From: Planctomycetaceae bacterium
GTDB lineage: Bacteria; Planctomycetota; Planctomycetia; Pirellulales; PNKZ01
Length of the DNA: 64,000 nt
Direction: 5' to 3'
NCBI GenBank assembly: GCA_016793115.1
Contig: JAEUIN010000215.1
Coordinates: 1 to 64,000 of the forward strand
The notes beneath the pieces are model-generated. The model made no database searches. It was given only the letters and a program-made list of their open reading frames with translations, and was not told where the DNA came from. The translations under genes and the position numbers were made by a program. Below, piece by piece: positions 25,581 through 34,152 of the stretch (position 1 is its first letter; every line of letters begins with the position of its first letter).

Positions 25581-26063
25581 CTATTTCGCCACCGGCTCGT
25601 AACTGAGGACATAATTCTCAAACCGCAATCGTCGCTCTTTCGCGGGAGCGCCGTCGAACAGCAGTTCGAGAACCTGCTCGAATCGCTGGGGAACCAGCCG
25701 GTAAAAGTTATGCTTTCCTTCGCGGCGCAGCTCGATAATGTCGGCGTTTTTGAGCAGTGCGAGGTGGTGGCTCACCGCCGGCTGGCTCTGTCCGAGTAGA
25801 TCGCACAACGCCCGCACGTGGAGTTCGGCGGCACGTGTGAGATAGAGCAGAATATGCATCCGCGTTTCGTCGGAGAGCAATTTGAAGACTTTAACCAGGT
25901 CTTTGATCAATGCATTGGGGACGTCGAGCAGATTCGCCTCGGCAAACCCGTTTGAGCCGGACGAATCGTCCGACGGCGTTTTCGCAGCTTTCGCAGGGTG
26001 GGCGGAGATCATAGCTTCCTGCGTGCCTGATATGGGGCGTGAACGCTTGGCGACGAGATTCAC
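25581..26063 (-). CDS. ArsR-family transcriptional regulator
   Basis: A 160-residue winged-helix repressor: KVFKLLSDETRMHILLYLT, then the recognition helix region LCDLLGQSQPAVSHHLALLKNADII and the wing LRREGKHNFYRL. I see no ArsR-type metal-binding CxC in the recognition helix, so the signal is unknown. The GTG at 26063 is preferred because AGGAGG (26075-26070) lies six bases upstream; an ATG at 26012 is the alternative. It is divergent from the opp operon, which it may control (inference). Confidence 0.85.
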   Translation of the reverse strand: MNLVAKRSRPISGTQEAMISAHPAKAAKTPSDDSSGSNGFAEANLLDVPNALIKDLVKVFKLLSDETRMHILLYLTRAAELHVRALCDLLGQSQPAVSHHLALLKNADIIELRREGKHNFYRLVPQRFEQVLELLFDGAPAKERRLRFENYVLSYEPVAK

Positions 26064-26533
26064 GTCGATCCTCCTGAAAGAACTCGACGCAGAGCGGCAA
26101 TCGCGGATGAGCCGGCAAGACGGGTGGACGACGCTCCCACGACGCAACGACGACGACCGGACTGCCGGTCGCGAAGCTGCGCAGAAGAAGCCGACGTTAG
26201 CGACTCGCAGGCGAGCGCAAACTCGCGCGGATCATCCATAAATTAGAAGTGACGAATGACTGGGCGTCGGCGGCGACGGAACATCGCCATGAGATGTGAC
26301 ACAACAGCCCACTGCTCTGCTGACCCCGGCATTCTACCAACCCGCAAAACACATCCAAGATGGTCGAACTGATAATTGTATAAAATAAGGCGGTGATTTT
26401 CCGGTTGGTTTCAGCCATCAAACGCAAGGTAGGCACTCGTGCGGCAACTCATTATCTTAGTTGCGGTTATGACTCGTTCGCTCACCGGCCCCTCCTTGCC
26501 TTCCTTGCTGCACCGCGAGCATCGCGGAACTCT
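26064..26533. other. Divergent regulatory region arsR-type / opp
   Basis: A 470-base gap between the divergent regulator and opp genes. Its right half is A/T-rich for this window; TATAAA at 26379-26384 is a possible -10 for opp, with no good -35. The opp frame is open from 26393, but the signal-anchor start at 26534 is preferred. No palindrome I would call an operator stands out. Confidence 0.4.
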
Positions 26534-28390
26534 ATGCCTTATAGCGTTCGAAACCTAGCGATGTGGCTATTTCCGGCGTTACTCGTCGGGGCGGCGGCAT
26601 GGGCTCTCTCGATTGGAACCCTCCCGCCGGCGGACTTCACCTTCTGCAACGCTACGGAAGTTAAGTCGATCGACCCGCACCGAATCAACGGGCAGCCGGA
26701 GGGCCGGATCGTCGAGGCCCTGTTTGAAGGACTCCTCAGACGCGACCCAAAGACGCTCAAGCCCATTCCAGGTGTCGCCGAACGGTGGGACGTCTCGCCC
26801 GACAAGAAAACGTACACTTTTCACATTCGCGACGATGCCCGGTGGAGCGACGGCACGCCGATCACCGCCGACGATTTTTATTACTCTTTTTGCCGCTTTC
26901 TGCTGCCGGCGACCGGCGGCGAATACTCAACCCTGTTTTTCGTGGTTAAAAACGCGGAGAAGTACACCAAGCGATCGTTCGTTGTCGGCGACCCCGTCGA
27001 AATCGAGCTCTTGCGATCGCCGGGCGTGCCTGACACGGTTCGCGGGCGGCTACTAAATGGCAAGCTGATTCGAATCGAAGGGGAAGACGGCGCCGAAAGC
27101 GGCGAAGATCGGCGTGTCTACGTCGTCCACGTCGACGGCAGCGAGCGGCGCTTTACGGCATCGGACGCCGTCGGCGATGCCGAGCGGGTGCAAACCGTAT
27201 TGTTTGATTTCCGGGAAGTCGGCGTCAAAGTCGTTGATCGGCAAACACTGCAGCTGGAGTTGACTAACCCGACACCGTACTTCCTCGACATCGTCTCGTT
27301 CTATCCGCTCTGCCCGGTCAACCGAAGCTGCGTCGAACGGTACGGCTATCCCGATTGGACGCGGCCGGAAAACATCGTCTCCAACGGCGCCTTCCGCCTA
27401 CAGTTTCGTCGCATTCGCGACCGGATCCGGTTGGTGAAAAGCGATACGTACTGGAATCGCAACGCGGTGGAGTTGCAAACGATCGATGCTTTAGCGGCCG
27501 AGAACATCGCGACGATGCTCAATCTCTACCTCACCGGCGAGGCGGATTGGGTGACCGACCTGCCGCCGCTGGCGAAATCGGAACTTCGACGAACTCGACC
27601 GCTGGAGTATGCCCCAAAGCCGACGATGTCGATTTACTTTTATCGCCTCAATGTCACGAAGCCGCCGCTGAATGATGTTCGCGTGCGCCGCGCATTGTCG
27701 ATGGCGCTCAATCGGGCGGAGATCATCGAGGCCGGCCCGCGCGCCGGCGAACTTCCGGCATTAAGCATAGTTCCGCCGGGAATGGACGGCTACCAAGTTG
27801 CATCAGGGCCGTCGGAAGACGTCGCCGCGGCGAAAAAGCTACTGGCCGAAGCCGGTTTTCCCGGGGGCCGAGGATTTCCTCACATCGAAATCCTTTACAA
27901 CACTCACGACGTGCACAAATCCATCGCCGAAACGATCCAAAGTCAGTGGAAGCGTCATCTCGGCATCAACGTCGGTCTGCGAAACATGGAATGGGGAGCG
28001 TTCAACAGCGAGACGCGCCAACTTCGCTACAACGTCGCTCGGGCCGGTTGGATCGGCGACTATCCGGACCCCAACACGTTTCTCGACATCTTCCTCTCGA
28101 ATAACGAAAACAATCAAACCGGCTGGAAAAACGCCGAATTCGACCGCTTGATGAAAGCGGCGAGCGAGGAGACCGACGCCGCGAAGCGCATGACGCTGCT
28201 GCACGAAGCCGAACAACTGTTGATGCAGGAGTTGCCCATCATTCCGATGTATTCGTACGTTTCCAAAGACATGATTCGAACCTACGTCCGCGGCCATTAC
28301 GCCAATTTGCGGGAAGAACACCCGCTATGGGCGATGTCGATCGATCAGGATGAAAAAGCTCGCGTGTTTGCCGCCGAGGGTTTGCGGTGA
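26534..28390 (+). CDS. oppA: Oligopeptide ABC transporter, substrate-binding protein
   Basis: A 618-residue family-5 solute-binding protein. An N-terminal membrane anchor (MWLFPALLVGAAAWALSIGTL) replaces the usual lipobox. Family blocks follow: VKSIDPHRINGQPEGRIVEALFEGL, TYTFHIRDDARWSDGTPITADDF, DVRVRRALSMALNR and the C-terminal IPMYSYV. Compared with E. coli OppA there is an extra segment of about 75 residues at about 150-226, beta-rich and acidic, inserted before GVKVVDRQTLQLEL. First gene of a five-gene operon; its TGA overlaps the oppB GTG. Confidence 0.92.
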   Translation: MPYSVRNLAMWLFPALLVGAAAWALSIGTLPPADFTFCNATEVKSIDPHRINGQPEGRIVEALFEGLLRRDPKTLKPIPGVAERWDVSPDKKTYTFHIRDDARWSDGTPITADDFYYSFCRFLLPATGGEYSTLFFVVKNAEKYTKRSFVVGDPVEIELLRSPGVPDTVRGRLLNGKLIRIEGEDGAESGEDRRVYVVHVDGSERRFTASDAVGDAERVQTVLFDFREVGVKVVDRQTLQLELTNPTPYFLDIVSFYPLCPVNRSCVERYGYPDWTRPENIVSNGAFRLQFRRIRDRIRLVKSDTYWNRNAVELQTIDALAAENIATMLNLYLTGEADWVTDLPPLAKSELRRTRPLEYAPKPTMSIYFYRLNVTKPPLNDVRVRRALSMALNRAEIIEAGPRAGELPALSIVPPGMDGYQVASGPSEDVAAAKKLLAEAGFPGGRGFPHIEILYNTHDVHKSIAETIQSQWKRHLGINVGLRNMEWGAFNSETRQLRYNVARAGWIGDYPDPNTFLDIFLSNNENNQTGWKNAEFDRLMKAASEETDAAKRMTLLHEAEQLLMQELPIIPMYSYVSKDMIRTYVRGHYANLREEHPLWAMSIDQDEKARVFAAEGLR

Positions 28391-29307
28391 CCGGCTTTCT
28401 GATTCGGCGACTTCTCTGGACCGGCGCGACGCTCTGGGTGGTGTTTACCATCACGTTCTTTCTCATGCGCTCGGTTCCCGGCGGCCCGTTCGACGGCGAA
28501 CGCAAACTCGATCCTGAAATCAAACGGAGCATCGAAGCTCGCTACCAACTCGACGATCCGCTCTATGTTCAATACTTCCGCGAACTCGGTAACGCCTTGC
28601 GAGGCGATCTCGGGCCAAGTTTCAAACTCGCCGATTTTTCGGTCAACGAGATCATCGCCCAAGGCTTTCCCGTATCGGCATCGCTCGGGATCTTGGCGAT
28701 GTGCGTCGCTCTGACGCTCGGACTTTCGGTCGGCATTATTGCGGGCGTTAGCCGCGGCCGTGCGCTGGACTACGGGCCGATGTCGTTGGCGACGCTTGGA
28801 ATCGCACTTCCCGAATTCTTCGTCGCCCCGCTCGCGATCATACTTTTCGTCTTTATATGGCCGCTGTTTCCGGCCGCGGGCTGGGGCTCGTGGCGCCAAC
28901 TCATATTGCCGAGCGTATGCCTTGGGCTTCCGTATGCGGCATACATCGCAAGGCTGATGCGGACCGGTATGCTCGACGTCCTCTCGCAAGACTACATTCG
29001 CACGGCTTACGCCAAAGGCCTGACGACGAAAGAAATCGTGTTTCGACACGCGGCCCGCGCCGCATTACTCCCGGTCGTTTCATTCCTCGGCCCAGCCACG
29101 GCTGGAATTCTCACCGGCAGCCTAATCGAAGAATCGATCTTCGCCATCCCCGGGCTCGGCATTCACTTTGTTCAAGCCGCGCAACAGCGAGATTATACGC
29201 TGGCCATGGGGCTCGTTTTGCTTTACTTCGTGATCCTGTCGGCGATGAACCTCGTCGTCGACGTGCTCTATAAACTGCTCGATCCGCGGGTCAAGATCGA
29301 ATCATGA
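28387..29307 (+). CDS. oppB: Oligopeptide ABC transporter, permease OppB
   Basis: A 306-residue permease with six predicted membrane segments: the N-terminal FLIRRLLWTGATLWVVFTITFF, the DPLYVQYFRELGNALRGDLG periplasmic block and the EAA-type loop RTAYAKGLTTKEIVFRHAARAALLPVV. The start is GTG at 28387, overlapping the oppA stop by four bases (GTGA), so translation is coupled. Its last codons overlap the oppC ATG. Confidence 0.93.
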   Translation: MTGFLIRRLLWTGATLWVVFTITFFLMRSVPGGPFDGERKLDPEIKRSIEARYQLDDPLYVQYFRELGNALRGDLGPSFKLADFSVNEIIAQGFPVSASLGILAMCVALTLGLSVGIIAGVSRGRALDYGPMSLATLGIALPEFFVAPLAIILFVFIWPLFPAAGWGSWRQLILPSVCLGLPYAAYIARLMRTGMLDVLSQDYIRTAYAKGLTTKEIVFRHAARAALLPVVSFLGPATAGILTGSLIEESIFAIPGLGIHFVQAAQQRDYTLAMGLVLLYFVILSAMNLVVDVLYKLLDPRVKIES

Positions 29308-30419
29308 CGACGATCTCCGCCGACAACGATCGCGCGCGGCTGGAGCGACTTCGCGCGGAGTCGCGAAAGATCCGCGGCGTTTCACTTGGCCGCGACGCTT
29401 GGCGGCGACTGGTGCGCGATCATTCCGCCTTCGCGGCGTTGATTTTCTTGATTCTGCTGGCGGTCCTGGCCGTCTTCACACCGTTTTTACCGCTCCAGCC
29501 GCCGCAAAAGATCGACATCGACCGCAAATTTGCGCCTCCGGTCGTAAGGCCGCTTTTCACTCAGTCGGCGGAATGGACCGACGAGGCGGGAAACACGATT
29601 GAAGATGCGATAGCGGAAGGTTTCGGCAATCTGAACGCGTTTGATTTAGCCCTACTCCGGGTGCGCGCGTCCCTATTCGGCCGACGGCAAGCCACGAATT
29701 GGCTAGGTACCGACGAACTCGGTCGTGATCAGTTGGCGCGTCTCTGTTGGGGGGCGCGCGTGTCGCTTCTCGTCGGCCTAGTCGCGGCGCTCGTTTCGCT
29801 CGCCATCGGAGTTTCCTACGGTGCGGTCTCCGGCTACGTTGGGGGCTGGGTCGACGCGGCGATGATGCGCCTCGTCGACGTGCTTTACTCCGTGCCGTTT
29901 ATATTCATCGTAATCTTTTTAATCACGGTGTTGAGCGAGCCGGAGGTCGTCAAACCGTGGTTGCAAAAGCACGACATCGATCGAATCATGATCTTTTACG
30001 TCGTGGTCGGCGGGATCTACTGGCTGACGATGGCGCGCGTCGTTCGTGGACAAGTGCTTTCGCTGAAGCAGCAACAATTCGTCGAAGCCGCGCGCACGAT
30101 CGGCGCTGGACGCGCCCGCATCATCTTTCAACATATCGTGCCGAACCTCTTGAGCGTCATTATAGTGTATCTCACGCTCACGATTCCCCGCGTCATGCTG
30201 TTCGAAGCGTTTCTCTCGTTTCTCGGGCTCGGCGTCGAGCCGCCCGATGTGTCGTGGGGCCTTTTGGCCAACGACGGAGCGAAACATATCACGCCGGTCG
30301 GCGTGGTTTGGTGGCTCATCGTGGGGCCGGGAGTCGCGCTCGGAGCCACCTGCGTCGCATTAAATCGGCTGGGAGACGGGCTACGTGACGCGTTCGACCC
30401 GCGACTCAAGAATCGATAA
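29304..30419 (+). CDS. oppC: Oligopeptide ABC transporter, permease OppC
   Basis: A 371-residue permease, longer than typical OppC (about 300). The first membrane segment (FAALIFLILLAVLAVFTPFL) is followed by an extra loop of about 75 residues before NWLGTDELGRDQLARL, the usual family block. The EAA loop reads EAARTIGAGRARIIFQHIVPN. It pairs with OppB to form the channel. The start overlaps the oppB stop (ATGA). Confidence 0.92.
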   Translation: MTTISADNDRARLERLRAESRKIRGVSLGRDAWRRLVRDHSAFAALIFLILLAVLAVFTPFLPLQPPQKIDIDRKFAPPVVRPLFTQSAEWTDEAGNTIEDAIAEGFGNLNAFDLALLRVRASLFGRRQATNWLGTDELGRDQLARLCWGARVSLLVGLVAALVSLAIGVSYGAVSGYVGGWVDAAMMRLVDVLYSVPFIFIVIFLITVLSEPEVVKPWLQKHDIDRIMIFYVVVGGIYWLTMARVVRGQVLSLKQQQFVEAARTIGAGRARIIFQHIVPNLLSVIIVYLTLTIPRVMLFEAFLSFLGLGVEPPDVSWGLLANDGAKHITPVGVVWWLIVGPGVALGATCVALNRLGDGLRDAFDPRLKNR

Positions 30420-30446
30420 CCGAACTAAGAATCGTAGACTTTTCGA

Positions 30447-31457
30447 ATGCCGCTTCTCGAAGTCGAAGAGTTGACCGTCGAATTCAAGACCGACGAAGGA
30501 AGGGTGCGCGCCGTCAACGAGGTTTCATTCCAAATTGACGCCGGCGAAACGTTGGGAATTGCGGGAGAAAGCGGATCGGGCAAGAGCGTAAGCAACTTGG
30601 CGTTGATGGGCCTGCTCCCTCAGCCGCCGGGGTGCATCACGTCCGGCCGCGCATTGTTTCGCGGAGAAGATCTACTAACGATGTCGCACGACAAGCTCCG
30701 CCTTATCCGCGGCCGACATGTCGCGATGATCTTCCAAGACCCGATGACGTCGCTCCATCCGCTCCTGACCGTCGCCGAGCAGCTGACGGAGATGACGCGT
30801 CGTCACCTCGGCTATTCGCGGAAACAAGCCCTCGATCATGCGGTGACGATGCTGGAGCGGGTGGGCATTCCCGCCGCCGGTCGCAGAGTGCACGAGTATC
30901 CGCACCAGTTTTCCGGCGGCATGCGACAGCGCGTGATGATCGCCATGGCGCTCTCGTGTAAGCCGGAATTGCTCATCGCTGACGAGCCTACGACCGCACT
31001 CGACGTGACCATCCAGGCGCAAATCCTCGAATTGTTGCAAGAACTGCAGCGTGAGGAAGGAACGGCCGTGATCCTAATTACGCACGACCTCGGCGTGATG
31101 GCCAATAGCTGCCGTCGGATCAACATCATGTACGGCGGCCGGATCGTCGAAGAGGCGCACGTCGACGCACTGTTTCATTCGCCGCGACATCCCTATACGC
31201 TCGGACTTTTGAACTCACGTCCTCGCGTCGACTCCGGAGGCCGCAGCCGTCTTGAGCCGATTCCGGGCCAGCCGCCGGACCTAGTTCATCTTCCCGCCGG
31301 CTGCATCTTTGAACCTCGCTGCCCGTTCTCAATCGCCCGCTGTGCGAGCGAACGCCCGTTGTTAAGGCCCAGTGACGTGGGTAGTCGTTTCGCGTGCCAC
31401 GTCGATGTCGTTTCGGCGCCGACGCACGCTCCCCGTTCCGCCGAGGTGCGGCCATGA
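30447..31457 (+). CDS. oppD: Oligopeptide ABC transporter, ATPase OppD
   Basis: A 336-residue ABC ATPase: Walker A GESGSGKSVS near residue 40, Q-loop MIFQDPMTSLHPLL, signature FSGGMRQRVMIAMAL, Walker B LLIADEPTTALD and the H-loop ITHDLG. The C-terminal Cys-containing oligopeptide/dipeptide domain (HLPAGCIFEPRCPFSIARC) is complete. It follows oppC by 27 bases and ends inside the oppF ATG. Confidence 0.94.
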   Translation: MPLLEVEELTVEFKTDEGRVRAVNEVSFQIDAGETLGIAGESGSGKSVSNLALMGLLPQPPGCITSGRALFRGEDLLTMSHDKLRLIRGRHVAMIFQDPMTSLHPLLTVAEQLTEMTRRHLGYSRKQALDHAVTMLERVGIPAAGRRVHEYPHQFSGGMRQRVMIAMALSCKPELLIADEPTTALDVTIQAQILELLQELQREEGTAVILITHDLGVMANSCRRINIMYGGRIVEEAHVDALFHSPRHPYTLGLLNSRPRVDSGGRSRLEPIPGQPPDLVHLPAGCIFEPRCPFSIARCASERPLLRPSDVGSRFACHVDVVSAPTHAPRSAEVRP

Positions 31458-32494
31458 CACCCGGCTCCTCGATATTGGAAGTTCGCGACCTCAAGGTCCA
31501 CTTCCCGTTTCGTCGCGGCTCGCTATTACGCCCGATTCATGGTGCCGTGCGCGCCGTCGACGGTGTCAGCTTTTCGCTGCGCGAGGGAGAGACGCTCGGC
31601 TTGGTCGGCGAAAGCGGTTGCGGCAAGAGCACTCTCGCTCGGGCTTGCCTCAATTTGGTGCGGCCGACCGCAGGGGAAATCCTACTAAACGGCCGGTCGA
31701 TCAAGAACTTGAAAGAATCGGCGATGCGAGAAGTGCGTCGCGATATGCAAATGATCTTTCAAGACCCCTTCGCTTCGTTGAACCCGCGAATGACGGTAGG
31801 GCGCATCGTCGGCGAGCCGCTCGTGATTTTCTCGGATCTATCAAAACGCGATCGCGAACTCGAGGTGCTGCGATTACTGGAACTCGTAGGACTCAATCCA
31901 AGATTTCTCAATCGCTATCCGCATGAATTCTCCGGCGGCCAACGCCAACGCATCGGCATTGCGCGGGCGCTCGCGGTGCGACCGAAGATCATCTTTTGCG
32001 ACGAACCGGTATCGGCGCTCGACGTCTCGATTCAAGCTCAAGTCGTCAATTTGCTCGATGAGCTACAACAAAAGCTCGGACTTGCGTACGTATTCATCGC
32101 ACACGACCTCAGCGTAGTACGCCACATCTCGGATTGGGTCGGCGTGATGTATCTGGGACGGATCGTCGAAATCGGGAATGCCGACGACGTATATCGCGAT
32201 CCCCGTCATCCCTACACGCAAGCGCTGCTTTCGGCGGTTCCGATCGCCGATCCCGTGGTCGAACGAATGCGCAAACGGATCGTGCTCACCGGAGACGTTC
32301 CTGCTCCCGATCGCCTTTATCCAGGTTGTCCATTCGCCGATCGCTGTCCCATCGTCCGCGACGTTTGTCGCGAGAGTCCGCCTTCGCTAATTGAAATCGG
32401 CGCGACTAACGACGCACATCGCGCCGCATGTCTTTTCGCGCGTGAAAACGTCACCTTCGCCGCCCCGCACAACTCGTCCGATCGACGGGCCTAA
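31454..32494 (+). CDS. oppF: Oligopeptide ABC transporter, ATPase OppF
   Basis: A 346-residue partner ATPase: Walker A GESGCGKSTLA, Q-loop MIFQDPFASLNPR, signature FSGGQRQRIGIARAL, Walker B IIFCDEPVSALD, H-loop IAHDLS and the C-terminal LYPGCPFADRCPIVRDVC. The ATG at 31454 overlaps the oppD TGA (ATGA). It closes the operon; its last 44 bases overlap a convergent small gene. Confidence 0.94.
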   Translation: MTPGSSILEVRDLKVHFPFRRGSLLRPIHGAVRAVDGVSFSLREGETLGLVGESGCGKSTLARACLNLVRPTAGEILLNGRSIKNLKESAMREVRRDMQMIFQDPFASLNPRMTVGRIVGEPLVIFSDLSKRDRELEVLRLLELVGLNPRFLNRYPHEFSGGQRQRIGIARALAVRPKIIFCDEPVSALDVSIQAQVVNLLDELQQKLGLAYVFIAHDLSVVRHISDWVGVMYLGRIVEIGNADDVYRDPRHPYTQALLSAVPIADPVVERMRKRIVLTGDVPAPDRLYPGCPFADRCPIVRDVCRESPPSLIEIGATNDAHRAACLFARENVTFAAPHNSSDRRA

Positions 32495-32804
32495 GAGATC
32501 GCTGAACGCTAAAGGCTTCGACGTGGCTAGCCGTTAGTTTGCCGCCGATATCGGAAGTCGTCACTCGAACGCGGTCGCCCACGCCGAGCATCATCGGTTC
32601 GCTCGGTTTACCGTCTCGAACGACTTTACAGTCGGCCGCCAACAGTACAAGCAGGTTCTCACCTTGCTTATCGACGATCGTGATCGAACTCCTGCTTGCG
32701 GCGGCGATGCGGCCTTCGATCACTTCGTCGGCGGGTCCGGCGGCAATCGAGAGTTTCATCAGTCCGGAAGCGACGACGACGGCAATTCCGAGAAGGCGTT
32801 GCAT
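32451..32804 (-). CDS. Small secreted hypothetical protein
   Basis: A 117-residue protein with a signal peptide (MQRLLGIAVVVASGLMKLSIA) and a small beta-rich body with VRVTTSDIGGKLTASHVEAF. No family is recognised; the pattern looks like a small OB-fold domain. A strong ribosome site (AGGAGG at 32817-32812, seven bases before the ATG) supports it as a real gene. Its 3' end overlaps the oppF stop by 44 bases on the opposite strand. Confidence 0.65.
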   Translation of the reverse strand: MQRLLGIAVVVASGLMKLSIAAGPADEVIEGRIAAASRSSITIVDKQGENLLVLLAADCKVVRDGKPSEPMMLGVGDRVRVTTSDIGGKLTASHVEAFSVQRSLRPVDRTSCAGRRR

Positions 32805-33017
32805 AGGAATTCCTCCTGAGCGACATCGGATTTCCGTCGGGATACACCGATGTGGACATCATAAAAACGGAGCTTGCCGATCCGATATGCAAACAGCATT
32901 CCAACGCCCCGCTAGCCCTCGCCGGCCGTCCGCCGGGAAAGACAACCCTTTCTCCCGGCGCCGGCACCTGAACAAGAATCGCCCTTAAAGAGCGACTGAT
33001 GCGCAGGTTATCGGCGT

Positions 33018-33725
33018 CTATCCGAGTTCGCAGTCTTGCCCATGCGGCAAGTAGTAGCGAAGCGCTCCGAGAATCTGTTCGCGATGGCCGCCCCACGGCA
33101 AATAGAGTCCACGGAAGACTTCGAGCGGCGCTCCTGCCGAAGTGAGAAATACCCCCCGTCGTCCAATCACGAAACGATCGATTGCAATCCAAGGTATTCG
33201 ACGTGAGCGACCGAATACTTTCGTGGTAACACCCAAGGCGTTGAGTTCGATTTGGGTCGGGACGTAATAGCGAGCGCACAGAAACAGCACGGCAAGCGCG
33301 CAGCCGAGCGTTGCCGCCCGCTGCCCAGTGATGCCCCAAACGACTAGCGGCGTAAGTACGACCAAAGCCGTGATCGATAACAATTCCCACACGGAATCGG
33401 CGACCGGCCAACTCCGCCAAGCCAGCGGTACCGGTGTGGCGGTTCGCGGAAACGAACCCGCGCTTGGCACGCTGCCGGTCGTCGCAGGCCCGCTATACGC
33501 CGCCGTGGCACCATCGTCGAAACCGGACCAAGGTTTCAATTCACCGAGAGGCGAATTACCTGAGGATTGAGAACTAGCCGAGGTACCGGATTTCGACTCC
33601 GGCGTATCGCCCCGAACTACCATGGTCGACGAATTGCCTGCACCTTTGCCGAACACTTCAGGCGTCGGCGGCGTAGGAACCGCGATCTCAACGGCCGGCT
33701 CGTTCAACTTTTTTTCGTCGGTCAT
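33018..33725 (-). CDS. Membrane protein with PH-like domain
   Basis: A 235-residue protein: a Pro/Ser/Thr-rich disordered N-terminus to about residue 100, two membrane segments (LLSITALVVLTPLVVWGI and ALAVLFLCARYYV), then a C-terminal beta-rich segment beginning TQIELNALGVTTKVFGRSRR with an IPW turn, which resembles bacterial PH domains. The ATG at 33725 overlaps the stop of the upstream gene, so translation is coupled (ATGA). Function unknown; likely acts at the inner membrane with its partner. Confidence 0.6.
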   Translation of the reverse strand: MTDEKKLNEPAVEIAVPTPPTPEVFGKGAGNSSTMVVRGDTPESKSGTSASSQSSGNSPLGELKPWSGFDDGATAAYSGPATTGSVPSAGSFPRTATPVPLAWRSWPVADSVWELLSITALVVLTPLVVWGITGQRAATLGCALAVLFLCARYYVPTQIELNALGVTTKVFGRSRRIPWIAIDRFVIGRRGVFLTSAGAPLEVFRGLYLPWGGHREQILGALRYYLPHGQDCELG

Positions 33726-34117
33726 CGGCGGCGCATTCCTTCCGACGAGGCGTGAGAAGGAGTTGTTCGTCCGGTTCGGTTCAGACTTCCACGAGCGACA
33801 ATCGCCAGAAACCAATAGAAGACCGTCGCAGCGACGCCCGACGTTATCGCGACGGCGGGATAGTAATCTCGCATGAGAATCAACATCGGCGGCTCCGTCG
33901 CTTTTGCCGGCCGGCGAAACACGGGACCTGTGCCGCCGCTTTGCCGAATTGTTTCTTTCCGCCAGACATTCCACTCCGCTCCCGCTGCGGGATTTCCGAG
34001 GTTCGCAATCGTTCGATGCCGCGCCGTCTCAAGCCCAAAACAGGTCGCGCCGAGAATTGCAACGTAGCCTGCCACCATCACTATGCCGCTTCGATTCGGA
34101 CGCACCGGCAAAAACAC
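33722..34117 (-). CDS. Small two-pass membrane protein, coupled to PH-like partner
   Basis: Two hydrophobic segments (IVMVAGYVAILGATCFGL and AVAITSGVAATVFYWFLAIV) joined by a charged linker with WNVWRKETIR. The frame is open to 34354, inside the M20 gene; GTG codons at 34117, 34105 and 34081 and an ATG at 34078 are possible starts, and 34117 is a guess. Its TGA overlaps the ATG of the PH-like gene. Confidence 0.5.
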   Translation of the reverse strand: MFLPVRPNRSGIVMVAGYVAILGATCFGLETARHRTIANLGNPAAGAEWNVWRKETIRQSGGTGPVFRRPAKATEPPMLILMRDYYPAVAITSGVAATVFYWFLAIVARGSLNRTGRTTPSHASSEGMRRR

Positions 34118-34152
34118 TCGATTACGAAAGTGGGATTTCGGGAACTTCCATT

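Noticed and set aside
28239..28532. tRNA-like GGTTCGAATC segment on the minus strand
   Set aside because: It lies inside the oppA coding sequence, and I could not fold a cloverleaf.
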